Assembly (NCBI GenBank): GCA_963665915.2
Contig: CAXXSG010000004.1
Span: 434,001-498,000 of the forward strand
Origin: JAFGRU01 sp963665915
Lineage (GTDB): Bacteria; Desulfobacterota; Desulfuromonadia; Desulfuromonadales; JAAYDE01
DNA length: 64,000 nt
Direction: 5' to 3'
Of the stretch, positions 27,556 to 36,877 are shown piece after piece (position 1 is the stretch's first letter; every line of letters begins with the position of its first letter). The position numbers and the translations under genes are program-made. The notes under the pieces are model-generated. The model ran no database searches, was not told where the DNA came from, and worked only from the letters and a program-made list of their open reading frames with translations.

Positions 27556-27957
27556 ATGCGCTTGAACGATTATTTTGCAGCAAACAATGGAATTGGCGTG
27601 TTGTCGACTGCGGATGGGAATGGCAAAGTCGACGCAGCGATCTATGCGAGGCCTCATATTATGGACGATGGGACCATCGCTTTTATTATGCGGGACCGCC
27701 TGACCCATCATAATCTCAAAGAAAATCTCCATGCAGCCTATCTTTTCATGGAAAAAGGGGACAGCTACAAAGGCGTTCGGCTTTTTCTCAAAAAGCTCAA
27801 GGAAAACACGGATGAGGAATTGATCGGAAAAATGACCCGGCATTGTTTGAGCCCCCAGGAGGACGAAGCCAGGGGGCCGAAGTTTCTGGTTTATTTCGAA
27901 GTTGAAAAAATTCTTGATCTCATTGGGGGCGGTAGCCCTGACATTGAGCTGCCTTGA
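27556..27957 (+). CDS. FMN-binding split-barrel (pyridoxamine phosphate oxidase-like) protein, copy 1
   Basis: 133 residues of the PNPOx-like fold: GVLSTADGNGKV at the start, then YARPHIMDDGTIAFIMRDRLTHHNL. A C-terminal segment (MTRHCLSPQEDEARGPKFLVYFEVEK) is characteristic. It probably binds flavin or heme; substrate unknown. Copy 2 at 45107-45505 is the same protein with about 20 differences in 132 residues, and shares 109 identical bases in a row (27803-27911). Confidence 0.82.
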   Translation: MRLNDYFAANNGIGVLSTADGNGKVDAAIYARPHIMDDGTIAFIMRDRLTHHNLKENLHAAYLFMEKGDSYKGVRLFLKKLKENTDEELIGKMTRHCLSPQEDEARGPKFLVYFEVEKILDLIGGGSPDIELP

Positions 27958-28156
27958 CTAACCCGGATTATTCATGAAAACTTTTGCTGCAACCGTCAAT
28001 TGCACACCATCTCAAGCCATGCTCGCTCCTTGCTCTTCGACGTACTGCCAGTACGCCTGCAGAGCGCGTCCCTGTGCTTGGCTTTATCTGATGCACACTT
28101 GCCGGTTTCACGACAAAGTCTCATGATTAAACCGGGCTAACTCGGATTATTTTCAG
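27957..28156 (+). repeat. dispersed repeat family 1, longest copy
   Basis: Runs from CCCGGATTATTCATGAAAAC through TGCAACCGTCAATTGCAC, a central palindromic CGTACTGCCAGTACG, and GCACACTTGCCGGTTTCACG to the AAACCGGGC end region. It fills the gap between two split-barrel genes. The CCGG-containing ends are roughly inverted. Confidence 0.75.
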
Positions 28157-28168
28157 TCGGGAGAAAAA

Positions 28169-28630
28169 ATGAAGGAAAAACTGCTTAAGAAAATCGGATC
28201 TTTATTAAAAAGCCAGCGTCTTGCCGTCCTGGCGACCAGCGCAGAGGGACATCCCTATACATCCTTAGTGGCCTTTGCCGCAACCGAGGATTTGAGGCAG
28301 GTGCTCTTTGCCTCCCATGGCAAGACCCGCAAGGTGGCCAATCTCCAAAATGATCCACAAGTGGCCCTGCTCCTGGACAATCGTTCCAATCAGCCGGACG
28401 ACTTTCGCAAGGCAGCAGCGTTAACAGTCCTTGGAACGACTGAAGAGGTTCCTGTTTCAGAGCGCGAACAGCAGGCGGCCATTTATCTCGCCAAACACCC
28501 ATATCTCAAAGATTTTATCTCATCACCCAGCTGTCTCCTGTACCGCATAAGGGTTCAGCGCTACAGTTTGGTGCAGCGATTTCAGGACGTGGTGGAGGTA
28601 ATTTTCGATGAAGCTCTGTCTGCTTCTTGA
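28169..28630 (+). CDS. pyridoxamine 5'-phosphate oxidase family protein
   Basis: 153 residues; split-barrel FMN-binding fold with LAVLATSAEGHPYTSLVAFAA at 18-38 and KTRKVANLQNDPQVALLLDN typical of general-stress PNPOx relatives. It is distinct in sequence from the paralogous pair at 27556 and 45107. GGGAG precedes the ATG. Its last 23 bases overlap the PEP-synthase-like gene, so they are co-expressed. Confidence 0.85.
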   Translation: MKEKLLKKIGSLLKSQRLAVLATSAEGHPYTSLVAFAATEDLRQVLFASHGKTRKVANLQNDPQVALLLDNRSNQPDDFRKAAALTVLGTTEEVPVSEREQQAAIYLAKHPYLKDFISSPSCLLYRIRVQRYSLVQRFQDVVEVIFDEALSAS

Positions 28631-30050
28631 AAAAATCAAATCCGATCAGACAAAACAATTTGGCGGTAAAACCACTGCCCTCGCCAAACTGGTTGCTAAA
28701 GGCTATAACATCCCCCTGTCACTGGGTATTTCCACCACCGCCTACCGGCACTATCTCAGCGAAAACAACCTCCAGGATCGGATTTTGATGGAGTTGGGCC
28801 GGAAAGATCTGGCCGACATGCGTTGGGAGGAAATATGGGATGCTGCATTACGCATTCGGAACCTGTTTTTGACCACCCCAGTGCCGCACAAATTGTCAGA
28901 ACTTCTGCTCGATCATCTGAATACAGTTTTTCAAGATCGACCGGTGGTGGTCCGTTCTTCCGCCCCGGCTGAAGATTCAGCGACAACCTCTTTCGCAGGA
29001 CTGCATGAGTCCTGCGTCAATGTGCGCGGAACAGAAAACTTTCTGCTGGCGATTCGCAAAGTCTGGGCCTCGCTCTGGTCAGATCGAGCGATTCTCTACC
29101 GCAAGGAACTGGGGCTCGATCTCAAAACCAGCGCCATGGCAGTTTTGGTGCAGGAGCTGGTGAGTGGAGAAAAATCAGGGGTTGCATTCAGCCAAAGCCC
29201 GACGAACCCTGATTCTCAGGCCATTGAGGCGGTCTGGGGGCTGAATCAGGGCTTGGTTGATGGCAGCGTGGAGCCTGATTTCTGGGAGCTGAGCCGAAGT
29301 GACAACAGGCTTCTGAATTTCAAACCTGCGCAGCGAAAGATCCGCTTGATTCCGAAAGATGGCGATGTCCAAGCGGTCTCTCTGAATCGCTCCCAGTGCA
29401 ACACAGCCCCACTTGACGACCATGAAGTACGAAAACTGTCCGATCTTACCATGCAGCTTGAGCAATTACTGGGTCAACCCCAGGATGTGGAATGGACCTG
29501 GCGCGGCGATGAGCTGGTGCTGCTGCAAGCGCGGCCGATCACCACCGAACCAGCCGCAGACTCTGCAACAGATCAACGAATTTGGTATCTGAGTCTGCAT
29601 CGAAGTCTGGAGAACCTGAAAAGCCTGCGCAAGCTTATAGAAACTGAGATAATTCCCGGCATAGAGAAAGATGCGCAGGAAATGGCGGCCATGAACCTCG
29701 CCGATCTGGATAACCATGGCCTTGCCAGAGAGGTTCAGCGGCGGCGCGAATTTTCCGCGAAATGGAATCAGCAGTATAAGCGATATTGTATCCCCATGGC
29801 GCATGGCATCAGAATTTTCGGCGAATTCTACAACGATGCCCTGAAACCGAAGAATCCCTTTGAATTTGTCCAGCTTCTTCAGGGAGAAAAGCTCAAAGCC
29901 CTGGAACGCAACAGACAATTGAGACTCCTCTCAGAGGAAATCGAAAATAACCCCGAAATCCTGCAGGCAGATGAAAAAAAATCCATCAATTGCCGATCAA
30001 AATTCATCAGCAGCTGCAAAATCTGGCCGATGCCATCGGCCTGGAGATGA
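28608..30050 (+). CDS. PEP synthase/PPDK-like protein, N-terminal part (frameshifted)
   Basis: The N-terminal ATP-grasp nucleotide domain of phosphoenolpyruvate synthase and pyruvate phosphate dikinase: FGGKTTALAKLVAKGYNIP, VVVRSSAPAEDSATTSFAGLHES, EKSGVAFSQSP, and VEWTWRGDELVLLQARPI at about 310-330. Such proteins move phosphate from ATP to pyruvate or another acceptor. After residue about 455 the frame drifts into a non-conserved tail (NCRSKFISSCK) and stops; the rest continues in the -1 frame. The shift point is an A8 run at 29974-29981. No PEP/pyruvate TIM-barrel domain is seen. Confidence 0.8.
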   Translation: MKLCLLLEKIKSDQTKQFGGKTTALAKLVAKGYNIPLSLGISTTAYRHYLSENNLQDRILMELGRKDLADMRWEEIWDAALRIRNLFLTTPVPHKLSELLLDHLNTVFQDRPVVVRSSAPAEDSATTSFAGLHESCVNVRGTENFLLAIRKVWASLWSDRAILYRKELGLDLKTSAMAVLVQELVSGEKSGVAFSQSPTNPDSQAIEAVWGLNQGLVDGSVEPDFWELSRSDNRLLNFKPAQRKIRLIPKDGDVQAVSLNRSQCNTAPLDDHEVRKLSDLTMQLEQLLGQPQDVEWTWRGDELVLLQARPITTEPAADSATDQRIWYLSLHRSLENLKSLRKLIETEIIPGIEKDAQEMAAMNLADLDNHGLAREVQRRREFSAKWNQQYKRYCIPMAHGIRIFGEFYNDALKPKNPFEFVQLLQGEKLKALERNRQLRLLSEEIENNPEILQADEKKSINCRSKFISSCKIWPMPSAWR

Positions 30051-30748
30051 AACAAATCCTGCAGTTAAGTGTGGAAATGGCCCGCAAAAACGCGTTGCGG
30101 CCACTCGAACAGAATCAAGATACGCTTGAGAAAACCTATCTTGAGCATTTCACTTTGGATGATCGGCCGAAGGCCCAGGAAATTCTTGAGCTGGGGCGGG
30201 CAAGTCACCGACTCCGGGATGACGATAACATCAGCCTGGACAAAATACGAAGAGAACTTTCAAGGGCAGAAGCTGTGGCCGAAAAACGGATAAAAGAAAA
30301 GAGTGGAGAAGAGCTGAAAACACTTTTTGCAGGCGACAGGCACAGGGGACGAAACAAGTCCACAAGCCAACATCCTCCTTTGCCGGACAACGCCCTGAGA
30401 ACTCCTTTGGGGCCAATCAGCACCAGGCAGTTGCAGGGGCAACCCGCCAGCCCGGGAATCGTGACCGCACCGGCGCGGGTCATCTGGAACAGCCACGAAC
30501 TGGCCGACTTCAGATCCGGCGAAATCCTGATCTGCGATGCCATTGACCCCGCCATGACCTTTATTGTTCCCCTGGCAGCCGGAATTGTCGAGCGACGCGG
30601 CGGGATGCTGATCCATGGGGCCATCATCGCACGGGAATACGGCATCCCCTGCGTGACTGGAATCCCCGATGCCGCCTCGATCATTCGCAGCGGAGATCAG
30701 TTGACCGTTGATGGTTATCTGGGTCTGGTCATTATTTCTCAAAAATGA
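29990..30748 (+). CDS. PEP synthase-like protein, C-terminal part with phosphohistidine domain
   Basis: Continuation of the previous gene in the -1 frame, with no ribosome binding site of its own. A helical linker is followed by the mobile phosphohistidine domain: GQPASPGIVTAPARVI, then GGMLIHGAIIAREYGIPCV, where the His is the phosphate carrier. Reading through the A8 run with one base slipped back would give a single protein of about 713 residues. Substrate is unknown, since the usual PEP-binding barrel is absent; related two-domain enzymes phosphorylate drugs or other small molecules. Confidence 0.75.
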   Translation: MPIKIHQQLQNLADAIGLEMKQILQLSVEMARKNALRPLEQNQDTLEKTYLEHFTLDDRPKAQEILELGRASHRLRDDDNISLDKIRRELSRAEAVAEKRIKEKSGEELKTLFAGDRHRGRNKSTSQHPPLPDNALRTPLGPISTRQLQGQPASPGIVTAPARVIWNSHELADFRSGEILICDAIDPAMTFIVPLAAGIVERRGGMLIHGAIIAREYGIPCVTGIPDAASIIRSGDQLTVDGYLGLVIISQK

Positions 30749-30824
30749 GATCAGACCCTTCAGATGCAGGACGAATTTGCCGGGTACCCGGCTGGAGGAT
30801 TGGCGAGAGTCACTGTCGCCATTA

Positions 30825-31403
30825 TCAGTATCTCAAAAGGCGGTCCCGGAACTTTTTGCTGATCGGATCCTGCCCCAACCAGAGACCAAAGTAGGCCACC
30901 GAAAAGTCAGCCCCCGGAACAACTCCCAAAGGTTCATCGTTCAGTCTGAGCTCGGTTCCCTGGCCGGGACTGTAGGTAAGGCGGTAGCGGTCCCCCGGCT
31001 TAACATCCCGAAATAATGGCCAGAATTTTTTCAGTCGTTCTTCCAATTCTTGATACTCGGCTACTGAAAGGTTGCGTCTCAGCAGCTGGTCCGACGAATT
31101 GGAAAAATCCTTCGCTTTGATTTCGCGAAAATAAGCAAGTTCAAGCCGTTTGGGAATATTACTTTTCCAGGTCCGACCCGGATTGCCGTCCGGCAGGTAA
31201 AAAGCTCCTGCATAAACGTTAAACAGCATCCCCCATTTCAATACGGCGACACCGCGGACTTTTAATTCGGTTTGATCGACCATAACGGTATCAGCAAATC
31301 GTACGTCCTTGATTACTGCCGCCAAGCTGGGCGCAGACATTATTATTAGCAAAGCCACTATCGCCACAAATCTTGTCCGGAAAAACTTTGTTTTGGAAAT
31401 CAT
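30825..31403 (-). CDS. exported chalcone isomerase-like protein
   Basis: 192 residues with a signal peptide (about 1-29, cleavage near SLA/AV) and the chalcone-isomerase-like fold: LKVRGVAVLKWGMLFNVYAGAFYL and IPKRLELAYFREI. Bacterial members are not flavonoid enzymes; they bind fatty acids or heme-like ligands in other proteins of the fold. Divergent from the DUF1295 operon, sharing the 31404-31606 promoter region. Confidence 0.78.
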   Translation of the reverse strand: MISKTKFFRTRFVAIVALLIIMSAPSLAAVIKDVRFADTVMVDQTELKVRGVAVLKWGMLFNVYAGAFYLPDGNPGRTWKSNIPKRLELAYFREIKAKDFSNSSDQLLRRNLSVAEYQELEERLKKFWPLFRDVKPGDRYRLTYSPGQGTELRLNDEPLGVVPGADFSVAYFGLWLGQDPISKKFRDRLLRY

Positions 31404-31606
31404 TTCTATTTATTCTTGTTTGATTGGTTTTTGTTTTTTATTGTATCAAAAACTGGTTATCATTTGGTTGTTAGTTCCGTTTTATTTCCTCGACATCAAT
31501 TAAAGAATTGATGTTGAAAATTTTGTTTGAGAGACTAAACTTGTAAAATTAATAAAAATAAAATTGCTGGGCCTTCGGCTTTTTAACCTTCAGACAGAGT
31601 GACTCA

Positions 31607-32377
31607 ATGGGTGTTTTTCTCTTCGCCATCGTTGTTTTGCTGGCCATCATGACAACAGTTTTTCTGTTGGCCTTATTTCTTGAGGACAATAGTATCGTTG
31701 ATGTCGCTTACGGTCCAGCCTTCGTTCTGGCCTGCGGCGCCGCGTTTCTCAGCAACCCAGGTGCCCATCCCCGACTGATTCTCGCCATGATCCTGGTGAC
31801 GGTTTGGGGGCTCCGCCTGGGGGCTCACATTTTACTCCGCAAAGGCAACAAGGGAGAGGATTTTCGCTATCGCCGTTGGCGCGAAGAATGGGGTGGGACT
31901 TTTGTCTGGCGGAGCTTCCTGCAAATTTTCATGCTGCAGGGAGCGGTTGTATTTGTCGTGGCCCTGCCGATACTGCTGATCATCAATAATCCCGGCCAGA
32001 GACTCGGTCTTCTCGATTTTTGCGGAGTTCTGATCTGGCTGTTCGGCTTTGCTTTCGAAGCCGTAGGTGACTGGCAACTTCTGCAGTTCAAAAAGAATCC
32101 TGACAACAAGGGGCACATCATCCAGAGCGGGCTTTGGCGCTTCACCCGCCACCCTAATTATTTCGGTGAAGCGACACTCTGGTGGGGTATCTTCCTCATC
32201 GCTTTCAGTGTGCCTTACGGCCTCCTGGCCATTGTCAGTCCGATACTGATTGACTTCCTTCTGCTTAAAGTCTCCGGGATACCGATGCTTGAAGTCAAAT
32301 ACGAAGGGAATGCCGAATTCGAGGCCTATAAAAGACGGACCAATGCATTTTTCCCATGGTTCCCAAAAACCGGATAG
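31607..32377 (+). CDS. DUF1295 membrane oxidoreductase-like protein
   Basis: 256 residues with six or seven hydrophobic helices and the C-terminal motif GLWRFTRHPNYFGEATLWWGIFL, shared by steroid 5-alpha reductase-like and isoprenylcysteine methyltransferase-like enzymes; it is probably an NAD(P)H-dependent reductase or a methyltransferase on lipids. First gene of a four-gene rightward run ending at 36221, four bases before the FAD gene. Confidence 0.85.
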   Translation: MGVFLFAIVVLLAIMTTVFLLALFLEDNSIVDVAYGPAFVLACGAAFLSNPGAHPRLILAMILVTVWGLRLGAHILLRKGNKGEDFRYRRWREEWGGTFVWRSFLQIFMLQGAVVFVVALPILLIINNPGQRLGLLDFCGVLIWLFGFAFEAVGDWQLLQFKKNPDNKGHIIQSGLWRFTRHPNYFGEATLWWGIFLIAFSVPYGLLAIVSPILIDFLLLKVSGIPMLEVKYEGNAEFEAYKRRTNAFFPWFPKTG

Positions 32378-32381
32378 TTGA

Positions 32382-33671
32382 ATGACTGAAAAAATTGATG
32401 GAATTGGAAGAGGCCGGAATATTGCGGTGATTGGGGGGGGGGTTGCGGGAATTGTTGCGGCCCACCTGCTGCAAAAGCAGCATAACGTGACCCTGTTTGA
32501 GCAAAATGACTACCTCGGGGGCCACACCCACACCATTGAAATCACAGACGGCCCGGATGCCGGGCTCGCAGTCGATACGGGCTTCATTGTCCTGAATGAT
32601 GCGACCTATCCACTGTTTCAGAAATTTTTGCAACAGCTTGGAGTTTCCACCCGGGTCTCCGAGATGTCCTTCGGTTTTGAGTGCCTGCAGACCGGCCTGG
32701 TCTACGCCGGGACCGACTTCAACGGTCTGTTCGCACAACGGCGCAACCTGTTCAGTCCAAAGTTTCTCCGCTTCCTGATGGAGATCGCGCGGTTCAGCAA
32801 AAAGGCCCACATAGACCTGGCCGCAGGGGAGATACCATCGGTAACCCTTGGTCAATACCTTGAAAACGGTCGTTTCTCCCCTTTCATGATCGACAACTAC
32901 CTGGTGCCAATGGCTGCGGCAATCTGGTCGACACCTGCGCTGAAAGTCATGGACTTCCCCGCGGAACCTTTTCTGCGTTTTTTCAGTAATCATGGACTGC
33001 TGTCGTTTCGCAACCGGCCACAGTGGAGAACCGTGGCCGGCGGCAGCCATGCCTACGTCAAGGCTTTCATGCGTGACTTCAAGGGAAGTTTGCATCTGCA
33101 GTCATCGATTAGCGAAGTAATACGTGAATCCGACCGTGTCCGGATTTCCCTCTCCTCCGGAGAGTCGTTGCTGTTCGACCAAGTCGTGATCGCCACCCAT
33201 GCCGATCAGGCACTGCGCCTTCTCAAAGATCCAAGTGAAAGAGAACACCGACTGCTCTCGCCCTGGCGCTACCAGAATAACCGCACGGTTCTGCACACCG
33301 ACTCCACACTCCTGCCCAGGCAGAAACGGGCCCGGGCAGCCTGGAATTTCACCCGCGATGCTGAAACCGCTTTTGAACGGCCGGTGTTCGTGACCTATTA
33401 TATGAACCGGCTTCAGGGCTTTTCAGCGCATCAGGATTACTGTGTCACCCTCAACCACGGGAAACCTTTCCAGCCGGGAATGGTAGTAGCCGAAATAGAT
33501 TATCATCATCCGCTCTACAGTTTCGAATCGATGGCGACCCAGGCGGAACTACCGCAACTCAACGGTCGGCAAAGAACCTATTTCTGCGGCAGCTATTTCG
33601 GCTATGGATTTCATGAAGATGCCGTCAAGTCCGCAGTGGCCGTGGGAAACGCTTTCGGGATAGATTTATGA
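32382..33671 (+). CDS. FAD-dependent amine oxidase-like protein
   Basis: 429 residues; N-terminal Rossmann site IAVIGGGVAGIVAAHLLQ (about 14-31), then LFEQNDYLGGHTHTIEI, and the C-terminal FAD-binding segment TYFCGSYFGYGFHEDAVKSA. Homologues adjacent to cyclopropane synthase genes are thought to desaturate or otherwise oxidise fatty acyl chains in lipids. ATGA overlap with the next gene shows co-translation. Confidence 0.88.
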   Translation: MTEKIDGIGRGRNIAVIGGGVAGIVAAHLLQKQHNVTLFEQNDYLGGHTHTIEITDGPDAGLAVDTGFIVLNDATYPLFQKFLQQLGVSTRVSEMSFGFECLQTGLVYAGTDFNGLFAQRRNLFSPKFLRFLMEIARFSKKAHIDLAAGEIPSVTLGQYLENGRFSPFMIDNYLVPMAAAIWSTPALKVMDFPAEPFLRFFSNHGLLSFRNRPQWRTVAGGSHAYVKAFMRDFKGSLHLQSSISEVIRESDRVRISLSSGESLLFDQVVIATHADQALRLLKDPSEREHRLLSPWRYQNNRTVLHTDSTLLPRQKRARAAWNFTRDAETAFERPVFVTYYMNRLQGFSAHQDYCVTLNHGKPFQPGMVVAEIDYHHPLYSFESMATQAELPQLNGRQRTYFCGSYFGYGFHEDAVKSAVAVGNAFGIDL

Positions 33672-35644
33672 ATTCGAAGATTTATATCGGCGAGGTTACC
33701 CATGCCCGGATGGCGCCGGTGAAGCACAGCTTTCGCTATCCAGTCTATTTCTATGCCTTTCAGCTTGAGGAGCTATCGATGCTGGCAGCGAAAAATCCGC
33801 TGTTCGGCTACAACCAGTTGCGGCCGGTCGCCATTCACGATAAAGACTATCTGATCCCCGGAGAAGCGTCCATTCGGGAAAAACTCGATACCGTTCTGAA
33901 AAAGTTCGGCATGGAGACCCCTTTGGGAGAGGCCACCCTGGTAACCTCGGCACGCTATTTCAACTACATCTTCAACCCCATCAGCTTTTTTTACTGCCAT
34001 GATCCCAAGGGCTGCCTGGTCTGTGTTCTGACTCAGGTCAACAACACTTTCGGCGAGATGCACCTTTATCTCCTTAATGCTGAAAAAGGCAAGGCCCCTG
34101 ATGGCAGAATGCTCATCACTGCCAACAAGGAGTTCCATGTCTCACCGTTTTTTCCGCGCCAGGGGCATTATGAGTTCAGGCTGACTCCACCGGATGAAAA
34201 CATCGACAACATCATCCATTATCACATCGGCGACCAACTCTCATTTGTGGCACGCATCCGGGGGCAGGCCAGAACCCTGACTCCAGGCAACCTAGCCAGA
34301 GCCCTGGTTTCACACCCGGTCTGCGCCGGCAAAACCATGCCCCGAATCCTCTGGCAGGCGGCAAAGCTCTACTGGCAGAAAAAGCTTCCCATCTATGCTA
34401 AACCTGTCCCTGACAGCAGCATGACTATCCGACCAGCCCCCCCAGGTTTCCTCGACCGGATAGGTATGTACATGACGCTGAGGTTTTTTCGCCGCCTGCC
34501 GCAGGGCAACCTGAAGTGGACCACGCCGGACGGCGCTGAACACCAGTTCGGGAAACCGGGTGCTGATCCTTCCATAGGTATGTCGATCAAGGAGTATCGT
34601 TTCTTTCGGCGCATCATATTTTCGGGTGACATCGGTTTTGGCGAGTCCTATACCGATGGCGACTGGAAGACTTCCGACCTTCCAGGGCTACTGACCCTTC
34701 TGGCAGCCAATGAAGCGGTTATGGATGATCGCAGCATCACCACCTCGGCGATCGGACGGCTGGTAAATTACTTCCGCCATCTGCAGCGACCCAACACCAC
34801 AAAAGGGAGCGCTCGCAATATTCAGGAGCATTATGATCTGAGCAATGACTTTTTCGCCAACTTCCTCGACCCGACTCTGACCTATAGCTGTGCCCTCTTC
34901 GAAAAAGAAGAGAGCACCCTTGAACAGGCCCAGATCAACAAGCTGCGGAGGATCATGGAAAAAGCGGAGATTACACAGCAGGACCATGTCCTCGAAATCG
35001 GCTGCGGCTGGGGCAGCTTTGCCATTGAGGCCGCGCGTCAGACAGGCTGCAGGGTCACGGGAATTACCGTTTCGAATGAACAGTTGAAATTGGCCCGACA
35101 GCGTGTCCTGGAAGCCGGTTTGGAGGATCGCATTGAGATCCAGCTCTGTGATTATCGCCACATCCAGGGCCAATATTCAAAAATTGTATCGATCGAAATG
35201 ATAGAGGCCGTCGGCCATGCAGGCTTAAAACCCTTCTTTAGCGCCTGCGACAAGGCCCTGCAAACCGGGGGGCGGGCCGTGCTCCAAGCCATCACCATCC
35301 CCGACCGCAAGTATAAAGCTTATCGATTCAGTTCGGACTGGATCCGCAAGCATGTCTTCCCTGGTGGGCACCTGCCTTCGATTGGAGCTATGTCAGAAGC
35401 AATGGCACGTTCTTCCACATTGAATTTTACAGCTTTCGAACAATTTGGTGTTCATTACGCCAAAACCATCGACATCTGGCGCCGAACATTACTGGCCCGT
35501 CGGAAAGATGTCATGGAGTTGGGGTATGATGAGGCTTTTCTGCGCAAATGGGATTACTACTTTGCCTATTGCCAAGCCGGGTTTGATGCCCAGATTATTG
35601 ACCTGGCGCAGATTGTTCTCACCAAACCCATGCGGTCCTGCTAG
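33668..35644 (+). CDS. fusion of DUF1365 and cyclopropane-fatty-acyl-phospholipid synthase
   Basis: 658 residues. The first 255 form a DUF1365 domain (IYIGEVTHARMAPVKHSFRYPVYFY; FNPISFFYCHD). The rest, from about 265, is a CFA-type methyltransferase: GDIGFGESYTDGDWKTSDL, SAM site HVLEIGCGWGSFAIEAA and IEMIEAVGHAG. CFA enzymes move a methylene or methyl group from SAM onto unsaturated acyl chains of membrane phospholipids. In most genomes these two domains are separate adjacent genes, so the fusion, with no stop or shift at the joint, is notable. Confidence 0.9.
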   Translation: MNSKIYIGEVTHARMAPVKHSFRYPVYFYAFQLEELSMLAAKNPLFGYNQLRPVAIHDKDYLIPGEASIREKLDTVLKKFGMETPLGEATLVTSARYFNYIFNPISFFYCHDPKGCLVCVLTQVNNTFGEMHLYLLNAEKGKAPDGRMLITANKEFHVSPFFPRQGHYEFRLTPPDENIDNIIHYHIGDQLSFVARIRGQARTLTPGNLARALVSHPVCAGKTMPRILWQAAKLYWQKKLPIYAKPVPDSSMTIRPAPPGFLDRIGMYMTLRFFRRLPQGNLKWTTPDGAEHQFGKPGADPSIGMSIKEYRFFRRIIFSGDIGFGESYTDGDWKTSDLPGLLTLLAANEAVMDDRSITTSAIGRLVNYFRHLQRPNTTKGSARNIQEHYDLSNDFFANFLDPTLTYSCALFEKEESTLEQAQINKLRRIMEKAEITQQDHVLEIGCGWGSFAIEAARQTGCRVTGITVSNEQLKLARQRVLEAGLEDRIEIQLCDYRHIQGQYSKIVSIEMIEAVGHAGLKPFFSACDKALQTGGRAVLQAITIPDRKYKAYRFSSDWIRKHVFPGGHLPSIGAMSEAMARSSTLNFTAFEQFGVHYAKTIDIWRRTLLARRKDVMELGYDEAFLRKWDYYFAYCQAGFDAQIIDLAQIVLTKPMRSC

Positions 35645-35660
35645 CACAGCCGAGGCATCG

Positions 35661-36221
35661 ATGTCACCTGTAGCGACCAAATTGCTCAATATCATCCTCT
35701 ACCAGGCCGGCTGGTTCTGTTGCGTTTTGGGTGCGGCCTGGGGTCACCCGCTTATCGGTGCCCTAAGTGCCTTGCTGCTTCTCGCTATTCACCTGTTTTT
35801 GTCGCGGTCGCGCAAAACTGAAGGGCTTCGGATGCTCGGAGCCTGCCTGGTCGGCATCGCAATAGACAGCATCCAGCAGGAGCTCGGCGTCTTTACCTTC
35901 AAAACCGATCCTTCCTGGACACTCTGGCTGCCGCTCTGGGTTTTCGTGATCTGGGCCCAGTTCGCCACCCTCTTTCGCTATGCCCTGCATTGGCTATCAG
36001 GCCGCTATCTTCTTGCCGCAATTTTTGGAATGTTCGGCGGTCCTCTTGCCTATTGGGGAGGTGTCAGGCTGGGAGCCGCCTCCTTTGGGGAAAATCCGTT
36101 TTTCAGCATCGCCGCATTAGCCATCTTCTGGACCCTGTTGACACCTGCACTCTTCTGGATGAGTGATCGGCTCCCTGATGGAGAGGGAGAGTATAAAGGG
36201 TTCAAAGAAACCCTCAACTGA
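35661..36221 (+). CDS. DUF2878 membrane protein
   Basis: 186 residues with five or six hydrophobic segments, and the DUF2878 pattern (LLNIILYQAGWFCCVLGA; GIAIDSIQQELGVF; FGGPLAYWGGVRLGAA). Function unknown; the family sits beside CFA/DUF1365/FAD genes in many proteobacteria. Starts 17 bases after the fusion gene and ends in an eight-base overlap with the opposed DUF2177 gene. Confidence 0.82.
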   Translation: MSPVATKLLNIILYQAGWFCCVLGAAWGHPLIGALSALLLLAIHLFLSRSRKTEGLRMLGACLVGIAIDSIQQELGVFTFKTDPSWTLWLPLWVFVIWAQFATLFRYALHWLSGRYLLAAIFGMFGGPLAYWGGVRLGAASFGENPFFSIAALAIFWTLLTPALFWMSDRLPDGEGEYKGFKETLN

Positions 36222-36621
36222 GCCAGCGGCCGATCAGATAGCTGCCGGAAGCCACCAAAGTACAGAGCAGAGTTCCCCAGGCTATGTCGACAACAACAAT
36301 TTTGAGCGGCCAGTCTTTTAAGGTAGCGAGATTGGTCAGATCATAGGTCGCATAGGTGAAAAAACCGAAAAGGGCGCCCCAGACGGCGGCCTTGACAAAC
36401 GATTGTGCTATGAGCGCCGGCCTGACAGCGAAAAGAATAATGCCGACGATGTACATCAAGTAAAAAAGAAAGGCGGCCGGCCAGTTGACCGTGGGACTCA
36501 GGAGGTGAGTCAGATTTTTCTGGTAGAGGTCTTTCGCAATGACTCCCAACCACAGCAAATCAATGGCAAAAAAAACCGGGATCGTCAGTAAGTACAGTTT
36601 CAAGTAAAATAGAGCATTCAT
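36214..36621 (-). CDS. DUF2177 membrane protein
   Basis: 135 residues with four hydrophobic helices and family motifs VFFAIDLLWLGVIAKDLYQ and FFTYATYDLTNLATLKDW. Function unknown; it commonly accompanies the lipid-modification genes next door. Convergent with DUF2878, overlapping by eight bases. Confidence 0.85.
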   Translation of the reverse strand: MNALFYLKLYLLTIPVFFAIDLLWLGVIAKDLYQKNLTHLLSPTVNWPAAFLFYLMYIVGIILFAVRPALIAQSFVKAAVWGALFGFFTYATYDLTNLATLKDWPLKIVVVDIAWGTLLCTLVASGSYLIGRWLS

Positions 36622-36877
36622 GGATTACCCCGCATAGTTGTTTTTATTTACTTTTATCACACCAGAAAAACCTTGCAACTTAGTGGTTTCGTCAAGGCTA
36701 ATTTAAATGCCCTCCGATTTTCTAAAGTTTCCACATCTTCCCTGTGCAACTGTTCGAATACCGGCGGGCTAGTACCATCAAGTTCATTCTCTTCTGTTAT
36801 AATTTGGAGAAAATTTTTTTGGGATAAATTTTTTTCAAGAGTAGGATTTTTCTTGACTTATTTCCTGGAGGCTTATC

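Noticed and set aside
32295..33095. Reverse 266-codon frame opposite the FAD oxidoreductase
   Set aside because: Antisense shadow of a clear flavoprotein gene.
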